Source: Micromonospora_E sp048060115 (GTDB lineage Bacteria; Actinomycetota; Actinomycetes; Mycobacteriales; Micromonosporaceae). Taken from it: DNA of 64,000 nucleotides. Position 1 is the stretch's first letter. Every line of letters begins with the position of its first letter. Positions 43,418 to 50,849 of this stretch are shown piece after piece. The stretch spans positions 62,001 to 126,000 of the forward strand of contig NZ_JBHMIM010000009.1 in NCBI RefSeq assembly GCF_048060115.1, in the 5' to 3' direction. Below the pieces are notes generated by a model. It was not told the DNA's origin, did no database searches, and was given only the letters and a program-made list of their open reading frames with translations. Made by a program: the position numbers and the translations under genes.

Positions 43418-44266
43418 GCTGCCGCCCGACGCCGGCGCGCCGAACCGGGCCAGGTAGTGCCAGACGCGTTTGAGGTCCTGCGGGTCGTGGCTGCCGGTCC
43501 GGGCGGCGTCGCCGATGATCCGTGGGGTGAGCCAGCCGTCCACGGCGATGCGGGCACCGAGCTCGGCGTAGCGGGGTCCCCGGTAGGCGGCGGTGCGGCG
43601 CAGGTCGGCCACGTCGAGTCGGAAGCCCGGATGCCACCGCACCGGGCAGGGCAGCCGGCGGCTCGCGGTCTCGACCGGGCTGCCCCGGTAGGACGCGTCG
43701 AGTACCAGCGCGGTGACGTCGCGGTCGAGCCGGACCGGCCCGTGCACGTGGGCCTCGACGTAGTGGTCGAGCGGATCGGCGGGGGTGTCGGCGTCGGCCA
43801 GGTCGATCAGGTCGCAGCGGGCGGCGACGCCGAACGATGTCGGCGCGAAGACGCTGTCCGGGTAGCAGAAGGTGCACCGGGCCAGCACGGCGCCGGTCAG
43901 CAGCAGATAGCTCGACCCGAACCGGGGTGCGCCGCCGCGGGGCCGCCGCCGGTGGTCGAGTGCGCCGTACACCGGTCGCTCGTGTGGGTCCGCGTCGTCG
44001 TAGGCGCCGCCGAACATGCGGCTCTCCCAGCGCCAGCGGTCCCCGCCGGGGTGTGCGGTGAGGCCGCCGTTGCTGATCGCGGTGGCGAACTGGGACAGGT
44101 ATCGGCCGTCGTCGGCGAGCGCCTCGATGACCGTCCGTCCACCAACCGGCCGGTCGGGGTGGAAGTTCAGGGTGACCGGCAGGGTCGGGTCCAGCGCGGG
44201 GCCGGCGCAGCGGGCCGCCACGTACCGCACGGCCCGCTGCGGTGGTGACGACGACACGTTCGCCAT
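43229..44266 (-). CDS. DUF3626 family protein with run-on C-terminus
   Basis: Starts MANVSSSPPQRAVRYVAARC and matches DUF3626 through HPDRPVGGRTVIEAL, HERPVYGALD, GAVLARCTFCYPDS and LKRVWHYLARFG (about residue 275). Family proteins stop near there. Here the frame continues about 70 residues into the antisense of the methyltransferase tail, Arg/Pro/His-rich and not protein-like. The natural stop has probably been lost by mutation or frameshift. Function unknown; family members are thought to be secreted or toxin-like, but no signal peptide is visible. Confidence 0.7.
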   Translation of the reverse strand: MANVSSSPPQRAVRYVAARCAGPALDPTLPVTLNFHPDRPVGGRTVIEALADDGRYLSQFATAISNGGLTAHPGGDRWRWESRMFGGAYDDADPHERPVYGALDHRRRPRGGAPRFGSSYLLLTGAVLARCTFCYPDSVFAPTSFGVAARCDLIDLADADTPADPLDHYVEAHVHGPVRLDRDVTALVLDASYRGSPVETASRRLPCPVRWHPGFRLDVADLRRTAAYRGPRYAELGARIAVDGWLTPRIIGDAARTGSHDPQDLKRVWHYLARFGAPASGGSSARSAGLYEHPTRVRHEDPVRCDPPMQRRQPVPEPFDGEPRHRPDHLAQEHDHRGDVEELHP

Positions 44267-44332
44267 TGTTGCCGACAGCCTGGGTGCGTGGCGACGGCCG
44301 GGTACGCGGACGGAGTCGTGCCGGCACGCACG

Positions 44333-44379
44333 AGTACGTGTAACCCCACAGATATAACCACACTGGGGTTACACGTACT
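44333..44379. promoter_or_regulatory. 16-bp inverted repeat operator before the RHH/Clp-N gene
   Basis: Perfect arms AGTACGTGTAACCCCA and TGGGGTTACACGTACT around a 15-bp AT-rich spacer holding GATATAACC. TAGGAT (44379-44384) just after the right arm could be the -10 box. Lies between the divergent DUF3626 gene and the gene at 44421, whose N-terminus is a ribbon-helix-helix, so self-regulation is plausible. Confidence 0.7.
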
Positions 44380-44420
44380 AGGATGGTCTTCCTGCCACAC
44401 CACCAGAGGAGGCGACCGTG

Positions 44421-45185
44421 ATGCCCAAGATCAACGTCTACCTGCCCGACGACCTCGCCGACGCGGTCCGCGACACCGGCGTGCCGGTGTCGGCGGTCTG
44501 CCAACGCGCACTGGAGCAGGCCGTCCGCCGGATCACCGCGATCCGCGACACCGCGCTGGCCGATCTGGACGCCGAGCAGTTGGCGGCCAGGCTGCCCCAG
44601 CTGACCGCGCGGACCCGCGACGTGCTGCTGCTGGCCCGGGCACAGGCACAGTCCGCCGACGTGTCGCAGGTCGGCACCGGCCATCTCCTGGCGGCGATGC
44701 TCGACGAGGGCGACAACCTCGGGCTACGGGTCCTGCGGGCCGTGGAGGTGCAGCCGGCACAGGTCACGGCCGCGCTTGCCGCAGCGGCACCGGAGCCGGC
44801 CGGGCCGGCGGATGTGGCGATGCGGTTCAGCGGCACCGGCGCGAACGCCCTCGAGCTCGCGGTGACCGAGGCGACGTCGTTCGGACACAACTACGTCGGC
44901 TGTGAGCACCTGCTGCTCGGTCTCATCGCCGAGCCGGACGGTGTCGCCGGCCAGGTGCTGCGCGGGCTGGGCGTCGAGCTGAAGTCGACCCGGCGGGCGG
45001 TCGCCGCGGCCCTGGCCGGGTACGTGCATCTGCGCGCCCAGTCCGCGACCTCGACCGGCGCCGGGGCTGCCGCCACACCGGCCGGAGCCGACCCGGTGAC
45101 GGCGGTCACGGCGCTGATCCGCCGTGAGCTTGCGCCGATCACCCAGCGGTTGACGCAGTTGGAGGAGCGCATCGCCGCCGGGTGA
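44421..45185 (+). CDS. Ribbon-helix-helix plus Clp N-domain protein
   Basis: 254 residues. Residues 1-38 (PKINVYLPDDLADAVR, then VSAVCQRALEQAV) resemble a CopG/ribbon-helix-helix DNA-binding domain. Residues 50-210 carry a pair of Clp N-terminal repeats (GTGHLLAAMLDEGD and GCEHLLLGLIAEPDGVA) like those of ClpC, but no ATPase domain follows. A C-terminal helix ends the protein. ATG 44421, eight bases after AGGAGG, is preferred over GTG 44418. Perhaps a regulator that senses or recruits ClpC substrates; the function is inferred. Confidence 0.8.
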   Translation: MPKINVYLPDDLADAVRDTGVPVSAVCQRALEQAVRRITAIRDTALADLDAEQLAARLPQLTARTRDVLLLARAQAQSADVSQVGTGHLLAAMLDEGDNLGLRVLRAVEVQPAQVTAALAAAAPEPAGPADVAMRFSGTGANALELAVTEATSFGHNYVGCEHLLLGLIAEPDGVAGQVLRGLGVELKSTRRAVAAALAGYVHLRAQSATSTGAGAAATPAGADPVTAVTALIRRELAPITQRLTQLEERIAAG

Positions 45186-45211
45186 CCCGGCGGCCAGGTG
45201 GCCGGACGTCG

Positions 45212-45881
45212 TCAGTCCAGCAGCGCGGCCGCCCAGTCGGCTTCCCTCGCGCCGATGTGGTCGGCGTCGCGACGCCAGATGTCGCCGTGTCCCTCGCGCC
45301 AGAGCCGCGACCACGGCGGTACGCCGGCGGCGGACTGCGCGGCGAGGAAGTCGTGCATCGACCGGGTCCGGCGGGCCAGCAGCGGGACGAGGTCACGGCG
45401 CTGGCCTTCGTCGAGTCCGTACGCGTCGGCGAGGATCCGGAGCCGGCGGGCGGCGTCGGGCCGTTGCCAGGGTCGATGAACGCCCACGCCGCGCCGACGA
45501 CCAGGTTCCAGGGCGCGAGGTCGTGGTGGATGACCAGGTCTGCGCCCTCTGGTGGGATGAGCCGCTGCCACACCGCGTCCGCTGGCGGGCTGAAGGTGGC
45601 GGCGGCATCGTGCAGGTCACGGACCAGTTTTCCGACGCGGCGCAGCGCGGCGTCGGGATCGAGCAGGTCGAACCGGTCCGGCCAGGGCACCACCCCGGTA
45701 CGTAGGTCAGCACCTCGCGTCCCTCGGCGTCGATGCCGAGCGGGTGTGGCGCCCCCTCGTATCCGACGTCCCCCAGGTGGGTGAGGAAGGTGTGCACGGT
45801 GGGGGTCCACGGTCCGGCCGGCCGGCGGACGGTGTCGCCGACGCGGGACTCGTCGACCGGTTTGTCACGTGGGTGAGTCAA
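45212..45881 (-). pseudogene. Aminoglycoside-phosphotransferase-like gene, decayed
   Basis: Three frames are needed to follow one APH-like protein. Residues like GDTVRRPAGPWTPTVHTFL and GREVLTYVPG lie in the first frame (from 45881). VVPWPDRFDLLDPDAALRRV and the catalytic-loop-like LVIHHDLAPWNLVVG lie in the second. LRILADAYGLDEGQRRDLVP to the end at 45212 lies in the third. About 30 residues expected after AFID are missing, so this is true loss and not just sequencing error. It faces the hsp20 promoter. Confidence 0.8.
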
Positions 45882-45882
45882 C

Positions 45883-45946
45883 TTGACGACGCCGAGAGTT
45901 GCGCGCTATAGCTATAGATAAGTTGAGTCTCAGGGGCTCAACTTAT
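45883..45946 (+). promoter_or_regulatory. hsp20 promoter with HspR-like (HAIR) operator
   Basis: TTGACG (45883-45888) and TATAGC (45907-45912), 18 bases apart, form the promoter. Just downstream a perfect 10-bp inverted repeat ATAAGTTGAG/CTCAACTTAT with 9-bp spacer (45918-45946) has the TTGAG-N9-CTCAA spacing of the HspR-associated repeat. Repressor binding would cover the start of transcription. Confidence 0.65.
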
Positions 45947-45978
45947 GGGAGAGGTCCGCACCGTGAGGAGGTCCGACA

Positions 45979-46404
45979 ATGTTGATGCGCACCGACCCGT
46001 TTCGTGAGATCGACCGGATCGCGGAGCAGTTCTTCGGCACCGCGGCCCGGCCGGCCGTCATGCACATGGACGCCTACCGCGACGGCGACTGGTTCTACGC
46101 CGCGTTCGACCTGCCCGGCGTCGACCCGGACAGCATCGAGTGCACGGTGGAGCGCAACGTGCTCACCGTGCGCGCCCAGCGGCAGCGCCCCGGCGGGGAG
46201 AAGGTCGAGCTGGTCGCCGCCGAACGCCCGATGGGCACCTTCACCCGGCAACTGTTCCTCGGCGACACCCTCGACACCGACAAGATCGAGGCCGGCTACG
46301 AGGCGGGGGTACTGACACTGCGCATCCCGGTGGCCGAGCGCGCCAAGCCCCGCCGGGTGGCGGTCACCGTCGCCGACGACAGCCGCCGACAGCTCAGCAA
46401 CTGA
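45979..46404 (+). CDS. Hsp20/alpha-crystallin small heat-shock protein
   Basis: ATP-independent holdase, 141 residues. The alpha-crystallin domain spans about residues 30-130, with FYAAFDLPGVDPDSIEC, the GTFTRQLFLGD strand and EAGVLTLRIPVAE including the family's G-x-L motif. GAGGAGG-type ribosome site (GTGAGGAGGTCC) before ATG. Controlled probably by HspR through the upstream repeat, as for mycobacterial acr2; a terminator follows the gene. Confidence 0.93.
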   Translation: MLMRTDPFREIDRIAEQFFGTAARPAVMHMDAYRDGDWFYAAFDLPGVDPDSIECTVERNVLTVRAQRQRPGGEKVELVAAERPMGTFTRQLFLGDTLDTDKIEAGYEAGVLTLRIPVAERAKPRRVAVTVADDSRRQLSN

Positions 46405-46424
46405 CACCACCATTCATTCATCGG

Positions 46425-46454
46425 CCCCCGCCCGGCGGCACCGCCGGGCGGGGG
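46425..46454. terminator. Hairpin after hsp20
   Basis: 14-bp arms CCCCCGCCCGGCGG/CCGCCGGGCGGGGG around a 2-nt gap; no T-run. The rest of 46405-46605 shows no gene. Confidence 0.65.
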
Positions 46455-46605
46455 ACAAGCCCGAAACCGGTCGCGGCATCGCGGTCCAGGCGGCATCCTG
46501 GACCGGCAGGTGTCCCGACGCAGCGGAGCCCGACCTTCCATGTGAGCCGCAGGACGCACCAGACCGCCACCCGACCTGCGCGGTAGTCACGGAAGGAGAA
46601 CAGGG

Positions 46606-47430
46606 ATGATCGATCCCCGGCTCGGTGGGCGCGTCGCCATCGTCACCGGTGCCAACCAGGGCATCGGTGCGGCGATCGCGCTCGCCCTGGCCACCCAGGG
46701 CGCGGCGGTGCTCGCCACGTACCTGCGGATGGACCCGGCGCCCTACGCCGACGATCCGTCGTTTCCGGCCCAGTACGGTCGTGCCCGGGCCCAGGGCGCA
46801 CAGAGCGTCGTCGAGCGGATCATGGCCGCCGGCGGCAAGGCGCTCGCTGTGGAGGCCGACCTGGCCGACCCGGCTACCCCGGCCCGGCTGTTCGACGAGG
46901 CCGCTGCCTCGTTCGGGCCGGTCGACATCCTGGTCAACAACGCCAGCGGCTGGCTCAGTGACACGTTCCGGCCGGACATCCGTGACCGGTTCGGTCGTCC
47001 GTTGGCCCCGGTTGACGCGGGCACCTTCGACCGGCAGTTCGCCGTCGATGCCCGGGCTCCGGCGCTGATGATCGCCGAGTTCGCCCGCCGGCACCTGGCC
47101 CGCAAGGCGACCTGGGGGCGGATCGTCGGGCTGAGCTCGGGCGGCCCGCACGGTTTCCCCGAGGAGGTCTCCTACGGTGCGGCCAAGGCCGCCCAGGAGA
47201 ACTACACGATGTCGGCCGCCGCCGAACTCGCCCCGTACGGGGTGACCGCCAACATCGTCGTCCCGCCGGTCACCGACACCGGCTGGGTGACCCCGGAGGT
47301 CGCCGAGCAGGTCACCGGGTCGAGTCCGCTGAGCCGGATCGCCCGGCCGGAGGACGTAGCCGAGGTCGTCACGCTGCTCGCCGCACATCAGGCCCGCTAC
47401 GTCACCGGGCAGGTCGTGCGGATGTCCTGA
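46606..47430 (+). CDS. Short-chain dehydrogenase/reductase
   Basis: Classical SDR of 274 residues. VAIVTGANQGIGAAIA is the cofactor loop, ILVNNASGW the NNA(S/G) motif, and the catalytic Ser, Tyr and Lys lie in VGLSSGG and SYGAAKAAQ. AAGGAGAAC precedes ATG. An acidic residue after the second strand is not evident, so NADP use is likely. Substrate unknown; no pathway partners. Confidence 0.88.
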   Translation: MIDPRLGGRVAIVTGANQGIGAAIALALATQGAAVLATYLRMDPAPYADDPSFPAQYGRARAQGAQSVVERIMAAGGKALAVEADLADPATPARLFDEAAASFGPVDILVNNASGWLSDTFRPDIRDRFGRPLAPVDAGTFDRQFAVDARAPALMIAEFARRHLARKATWGRIVGLSSGGPHGFPEEVSYGAAKAAQENYTMSAAAELAPYGVTANIVVPPVTDTGWVTPEVAEQVTGSSPLSRIARPEDVAEVVTLLAAHQARYVTGQVVRMS

Positions 47431-47543
47431 GCCCGGTGCCGCCGCCGGCCACCGACGTCGTCCGGCTGACCGACCCTCGGAAAATGATCACCACGCGGCG
47501 TTTCGACGGTGCGTCGCGGCGGCGGCTCAGGCATCCTGCTGCG

Positions 47544-48554
47544 ATGAGTCGCCCCACCGCGTCCGGCCTCATCCCCCGCCAGAACGGCCGCGGCGTGGCC
47601 GCCAGCGCCACCCCGGTCGACTTCACCGATGCGTGGCTGCGTAACCGCCGGCTGTCCGAGCACACCCGGGCGGCGTACCGCCGTGACGTGACCGCCTGGC
47701 TGACCTGGTGCGCCGGCATCGACATGGACCCGCTGCGGGCGACCTTCCTCGATCTCAACGAGTACGCCCGGACCCTCGAAGCCACAGTAGACTCCCGCAG
47801 TGGCCGGCTGCTGACACCGGCGACGGTGGCCCGCAAACTGTCCGCCCTGTCCAGCTGGTACGCGTTCCTGGTGCGGCTGCGCGCGGTGCCGGCCAACCCG
47901 GTCACCGACGCCGACCGGCCCCGGATCAACCGGGATCACTCGGCCACCATCGGCCTGACCCCCGAACAGGTCGACGCGCTGTTCGTGGCGGCCCGCGCCG
48001 ACCACCGGCCCAGCGGCCCCCGCAACCTCGCGGTGCTCGCGCTGCTGGCCGATCTCGGGCTGCGGGTCGGGGAGCTGGTCTCGGTCGACGTGGCCGACGT
48101 CGGTCACGAACGCGGGCACCGCAGCGTCCGGTTCGTCGGCAAGGGTGGCCGGTCGCGGCGGCGGGCGCTGGCCCCGGACACCGCCGCGACCCTCGACGCG
48201 TACCTGGCGGGGCGGGCCCGCGCCGCCGGGGTGCCGGTCGACGAACTCGACGGTCCGCTGCTGGTCACCGCCACCGGCGCCAGGCTCGACCGGCACGCCG
48301 TGTTCCGGCTGGTCCGCCGGCTGGCCCGGGACGCCGGACTACCAGCGTGGGACCGGCTGTCGCCGCACTCGTTGCGGCACGCGTTCGCCACCACCGCCCG
48401 CGCCGAGGGCGTGGCGCTGGAAGACGTGCAGGACGCGATGGGCCACGCGGATCCGCGTACCACCCGCCGCTACGACCGGGACCGGCACAACCTGGACCGC
48501 GACCCGGCGTACCGGATCGCGGCCGCGCGGGCGGCCCGCGGCGCGGCGGGCTGA
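47544..48554 (+). CDS. Tyrosine recombinase (XerC/D-like integrase)
   Basis: 336 residues. N-terminal SAM-like core-binding domain (LSEHTRAAYRRDVTAW) and catalytic domain with all active residues: Arg in ADLGLRVGELVS, Lys in FVGKGGRSRRRAL, HSLRHAFA (His-x-x-Arg), GHADPRTTRRYDR (His and nucleophile Tyr). ATG at 47544 is taken because homology starts just after it. No directionality factor, relaxase or tRNA-borne attachment site lies nearby, so it could be a stranded integrase or a dedicated chromosome recombinase. Confidence 0.88.
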   Translation: MSRPTASGLIPRQNGRGVAASATPVDFTDAWLRNRRLSEHTRAAYRRDVTAWLTWCAGIDMDPLRATFLDLNEYARTLEATVDSRSGRLLTPATVARKLSALSSWYAFLVRLRAVPANPVTDADRPRINRDHSATIGLTPEQVDALFVAARADHRPSGPRNLAVLALLADLGLRVGELVSVDVADVGHERGHRSVRFVGKGGRSRRRALAPDTAATLDAYLAGRARAAGVPVDELDGPLLVTATGARLDRHAVFRLVRRLARDAGLPAWDRLSPHSLRHAFATTARAEGVALEDVQDAMGHADPRTTRRYDRDRHNLDRDPAYRIAAARAARGAAG

Positions 48555-48569
48555 CCGGCTCCGCCGTGC

Positions 48570-49577
48570 TCAGCCGGCGTCGCGGTGCTGGTCGCCGTGG
48601 GCGCGCAGCGAACCGGCGTGGGCGCGGGCGCTCGGGTCCCGGTGGACCTTGATCAGGCTGGCGATGACCGTGACCGTCAGGATCACCAGGATCAGGCCCA
48701 GCGACACCGGGGTCTCCACTTCGGGCACCCGGTCGTCGAGGGTGTGACCCCAGTGCAGGATCAGCTTGACGCCGATCAGTGCCAGGATCAACGCCAGTCC
48801 GGTCGACAGGTAGACCAGCCGGTCCAGCAGGCCCTTCACCAGGAAGAACAACGCCCGCAGCCCGATCAGGGCGAAGGCGTTGGCGGTGAAGACGATGTAC
48901 GGCTCCTGGGTGATGCCGAACACGGCGGGGATGGAGTCGAGGGCGAACAGCAGGTCGGTGCTGCCGATCGCGATCAGCACGATGAACAGCGGCGTGACGA
49001 CCCGCCGTCCGTCGATGCGGGTGACCAGTTTGCCGTCGACGTAGTCCGGGGTGACCGGCAACACCCGGCGGGTGGCGCGGACCAGCACGTTGTCGTCGAC
49101 CTGCGGGTCCTCGTCGCGGTGGCGGAACAACTGGACGGCGGTGAAGATCAGCAGCAGGCCGAAGATCAGGAACATGAACGAGAACAGGTTCAGTAGGGTG
49201 GCGCCGGCGGCGATGAAGATGGCCCGCATGACCAGCGCCGCGATGATGCCGAAGGTCAGCACCTTGTGCTGGTGTTCCTCCGGCACGGCGAAGGTGCCGA
49301 TGATGATGACGAAGACGAACAGGTTGTCGACCGACAGGCTCTTCTCCACCAGGTAACCGGCGAAGTACTCGGTGCCGTAGCCGCCGCCGGCCCAGGCCAT
49401 GAAGATCAGCCCGAAGACGAGGGCGACCGCAACGTAGAACACCGACCAGCCGACCGCCTCGCCGAAGCCGACGGCGTGTGGGCGCCACGCCGCCACCGCG
49501 AGGTCGAACGCGAGCAGCGCGACGATGACGACGATCGTGACGGCCCAGACCAGCAGGCTGACATCCAACGAACCCAT
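48570..49577 (-). CDS. TerC family membrane protein
   Basis: 335-residue integral membrane protein with about nine helices. AYLVEKSLSVDNLFVFVII-type segment (ending SVDNLFVF) and STDLLFALDSIPAVFGI hold the conserved acidic residues of TerC/Alx proteins, which help metal (manganese/calcium) export and metallation of secreted proteins or tellurite resistance. ATG at 49577 (MGSLDVSLLVWAV). Only the N-terminal extension of the open frame beyond this is ignored. A 17-bp inverted repeat lies 57 bp upstream. Confidence 0.9.
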   Translation of the reverse strand: MGSLDVSLLVWAVTIVVIVALLAFDLAVAAWRPHAVGFGEAVGWSVFYVAVALVFGLIFMAWAGGGYGTEYFAGYLVEKSLSVDNLFVFVIIIGTFAVPEEHQHKVLTFGIIAALVMRAIFIAAGATLLNLFSFMFLIFGLLLIFTAVQLFRHRDEDPQVDDNVLVRATRRVLPVTPDYVDGKLVTRIDGRRVVTPLFIVLIAIGSTDLLFALDSIPAVFGITQEPYIVFTANAFALIGLRALFFLVKGLLDRLVYLSTGLALILALIGVKLILHWGHTLDDRVPEVETPVSLGLILVILTVTVIASLIKVHRDPSARAHAGSLRAHGDQHRDAG

Positions 49578-49633
49578 GGCATTGATCGTGCACCCCGAGG
49601 CGGCGGGGCGCGCGCCGACACACAGCTTTCCCA

Positions 49634-49650
49634 GATGAAGTAGCTTCATC
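49634..49650. promoter_or_regulatory. 17-bp inverted repeat upstream of terC
   Basis: GATGAAG-TAG-CTTCATC, perfect 7-bp arms, AT-richer than its surroundings. On the terC strand it would overlap a possible -10 region, so a repressor site is plausible. I saw no yybP-ykoY manganese riboswitch core in this 100-bp leader. Confidence 0.45.
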
Positions 49651-49677
49651 GTCACCGAACGTGGTGGCTGGTCGGGG

Positions 49678-50736
49678 TCAGGGCAGGCAGGCGTACGCGT
49701 CGGCGGCACCGGCCTCGACGGCCGGGGCGAACCGGTCGAACGGATCGGCCCGCAGCGTCCGGGCGGCACCGCGCCCGGTGTGCCGCCAGGTGCCGACGAT
49801 CCGGCCGGCGGCGACCACGGTCGGGCGGAACACGCCGTTGCCGCCGGGGACGATCCGTTGCGCGTAGGCCGGGTCGAGCACCGCGTCGCGATCCCGATAG
49901 CCAAGGACGAACTCGTCGAAACCGGGCAGTAACAGCACCCCGTCGGCCTGCTCCCGTGCCCCGGCGAGCCGGTCGGCGACCTGTGGGCAGCGGAAATGGT
50001 CGACGCCGTCGACGACGACCCGCTCCAACCGCGGCGCGGCGATCGCCAGCCCGGCCCGGGCGTCTGCGGCGAGCAGCTGCGCCCAGCGGACGAAGTCACG
50101 TACGGTTGCCGGCCCGTGGCCCTGGAAGTAGCGCAGCGCCAACTCGCCGAGCGCCTCGTCGCGGGTCAGCCGGCGCGGCGCGCGGATCCATTCGTCGACC
50201 AGCGCGATCGCCGGCCGGCCGTCGACCAGCGGCCCCAAGCACAGCGTTGCGGTCTGTGCCAGCTGCCACAGCAGGTGGTAGCCGCGTTGCCCGTCGGTGG
50301 CCACCCCCGCCGCGTCCCAGGCAGCCAGCAGCGCGTCACGGCGCAGTCGCCGACCGCCCTGCAGCGCCGCCACCGCCACCTCGTGGGCCCGGTCGAACAT
50401 TGCGTCGTCGAGGCCGAGCGCGGCGCGGCGCGCCGCCGCGCCGGCCAGCACCCGGGGGGTGCCCAACGCCAGCAGCCAGCCGAGGTCCTCGGCGGCGACC
50501 GCGTGCAGGGTGCCGCGCAGCGGCCACGACACGACGACGTCGCCGGCGTCGAACGCCGCTGCGACGTCGGTGCGGCTCCGGCCACGGGTCCGCAACGCGA
50601 TCGACACGACGACGCCGGGGAAGTCCTGCGCCTGCATCGCCGTCAGGTGGCGTACCGCGCCGGTCGCGGTGCCGTCGGCGCCGACGAGGCGCTGCGCGGC
50701 CAGCCGTAGCCGCCCGATCTGTGATCCTGCGTTCAC
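49678..50736 (-). CDS. AlkZ-like winged-helix DNA glycosylase family protein (HTH_42)
   Basis: 352 residues of the YcaQ/AlkZ superfamily of tandem winged helices. LTAMQAQDFPG near residue 35 gives Gln35-Ala-Gln37, matching the Q-x-Q catalytic motif of AlkZ, the Streptomyces glycosylase that unhooks azinomycin cross-links. The rest (DVVVSWPLRGTLHAV, FDEFVLGYRDRDAVL) is typical of the wider family. Activity on cross-linked DNA is inferred only. It lies upstream of terC on the same strand. Confidence 0.8.
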   Translation of the reverse strand: MNAGSQIGRLRLAAQRLVGADGTATGAVRHLTAMQAQDFPGVVVSIALRTRGRSRTDVAAAFDAGDVVVSWPLRGTLHAVAAEDLGWLLALGTPRVLAGAAARRAALGLDDAMFDRAHEVAVAALQGGRRLRRDALLAAWDAAGVATDGQRGYHLLWQLAQTATLCLGPLVDGRPAIALVDEWIRAPRRLTRDEALGELALRYFQGHGPATVRDFVRWAQLLAADARAGLAIAAPRLERVVVDGVDHFRCPQVADRLAGAREQADGVLLLPGFDEFVLGYRDRDAVLDPAYAQRIVPGGNGVFRPTVVAAGRIVGTWRHTGRGAARTLRADPFDRFAPAVEAGAADAYACLP

Positions 50737-50849
50737 CGGCCCACCGTACGGGCCGGCACCGACACGTCACGGCCGGCGGTGCCCTGCGGTGTTCCGCTGA
50801 GAGCGTGACGGCCTTCCGCCCGACCGCGCCGGGCGGCACAGTGGCCGGT

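Noticed and set aside
49578..49677. yybP-ykoY manganese riboswitch before terC
   Set aside because: The leader is only about 100 nt and the conserved three-way junction motifs are absent; a short palindrome fits better.
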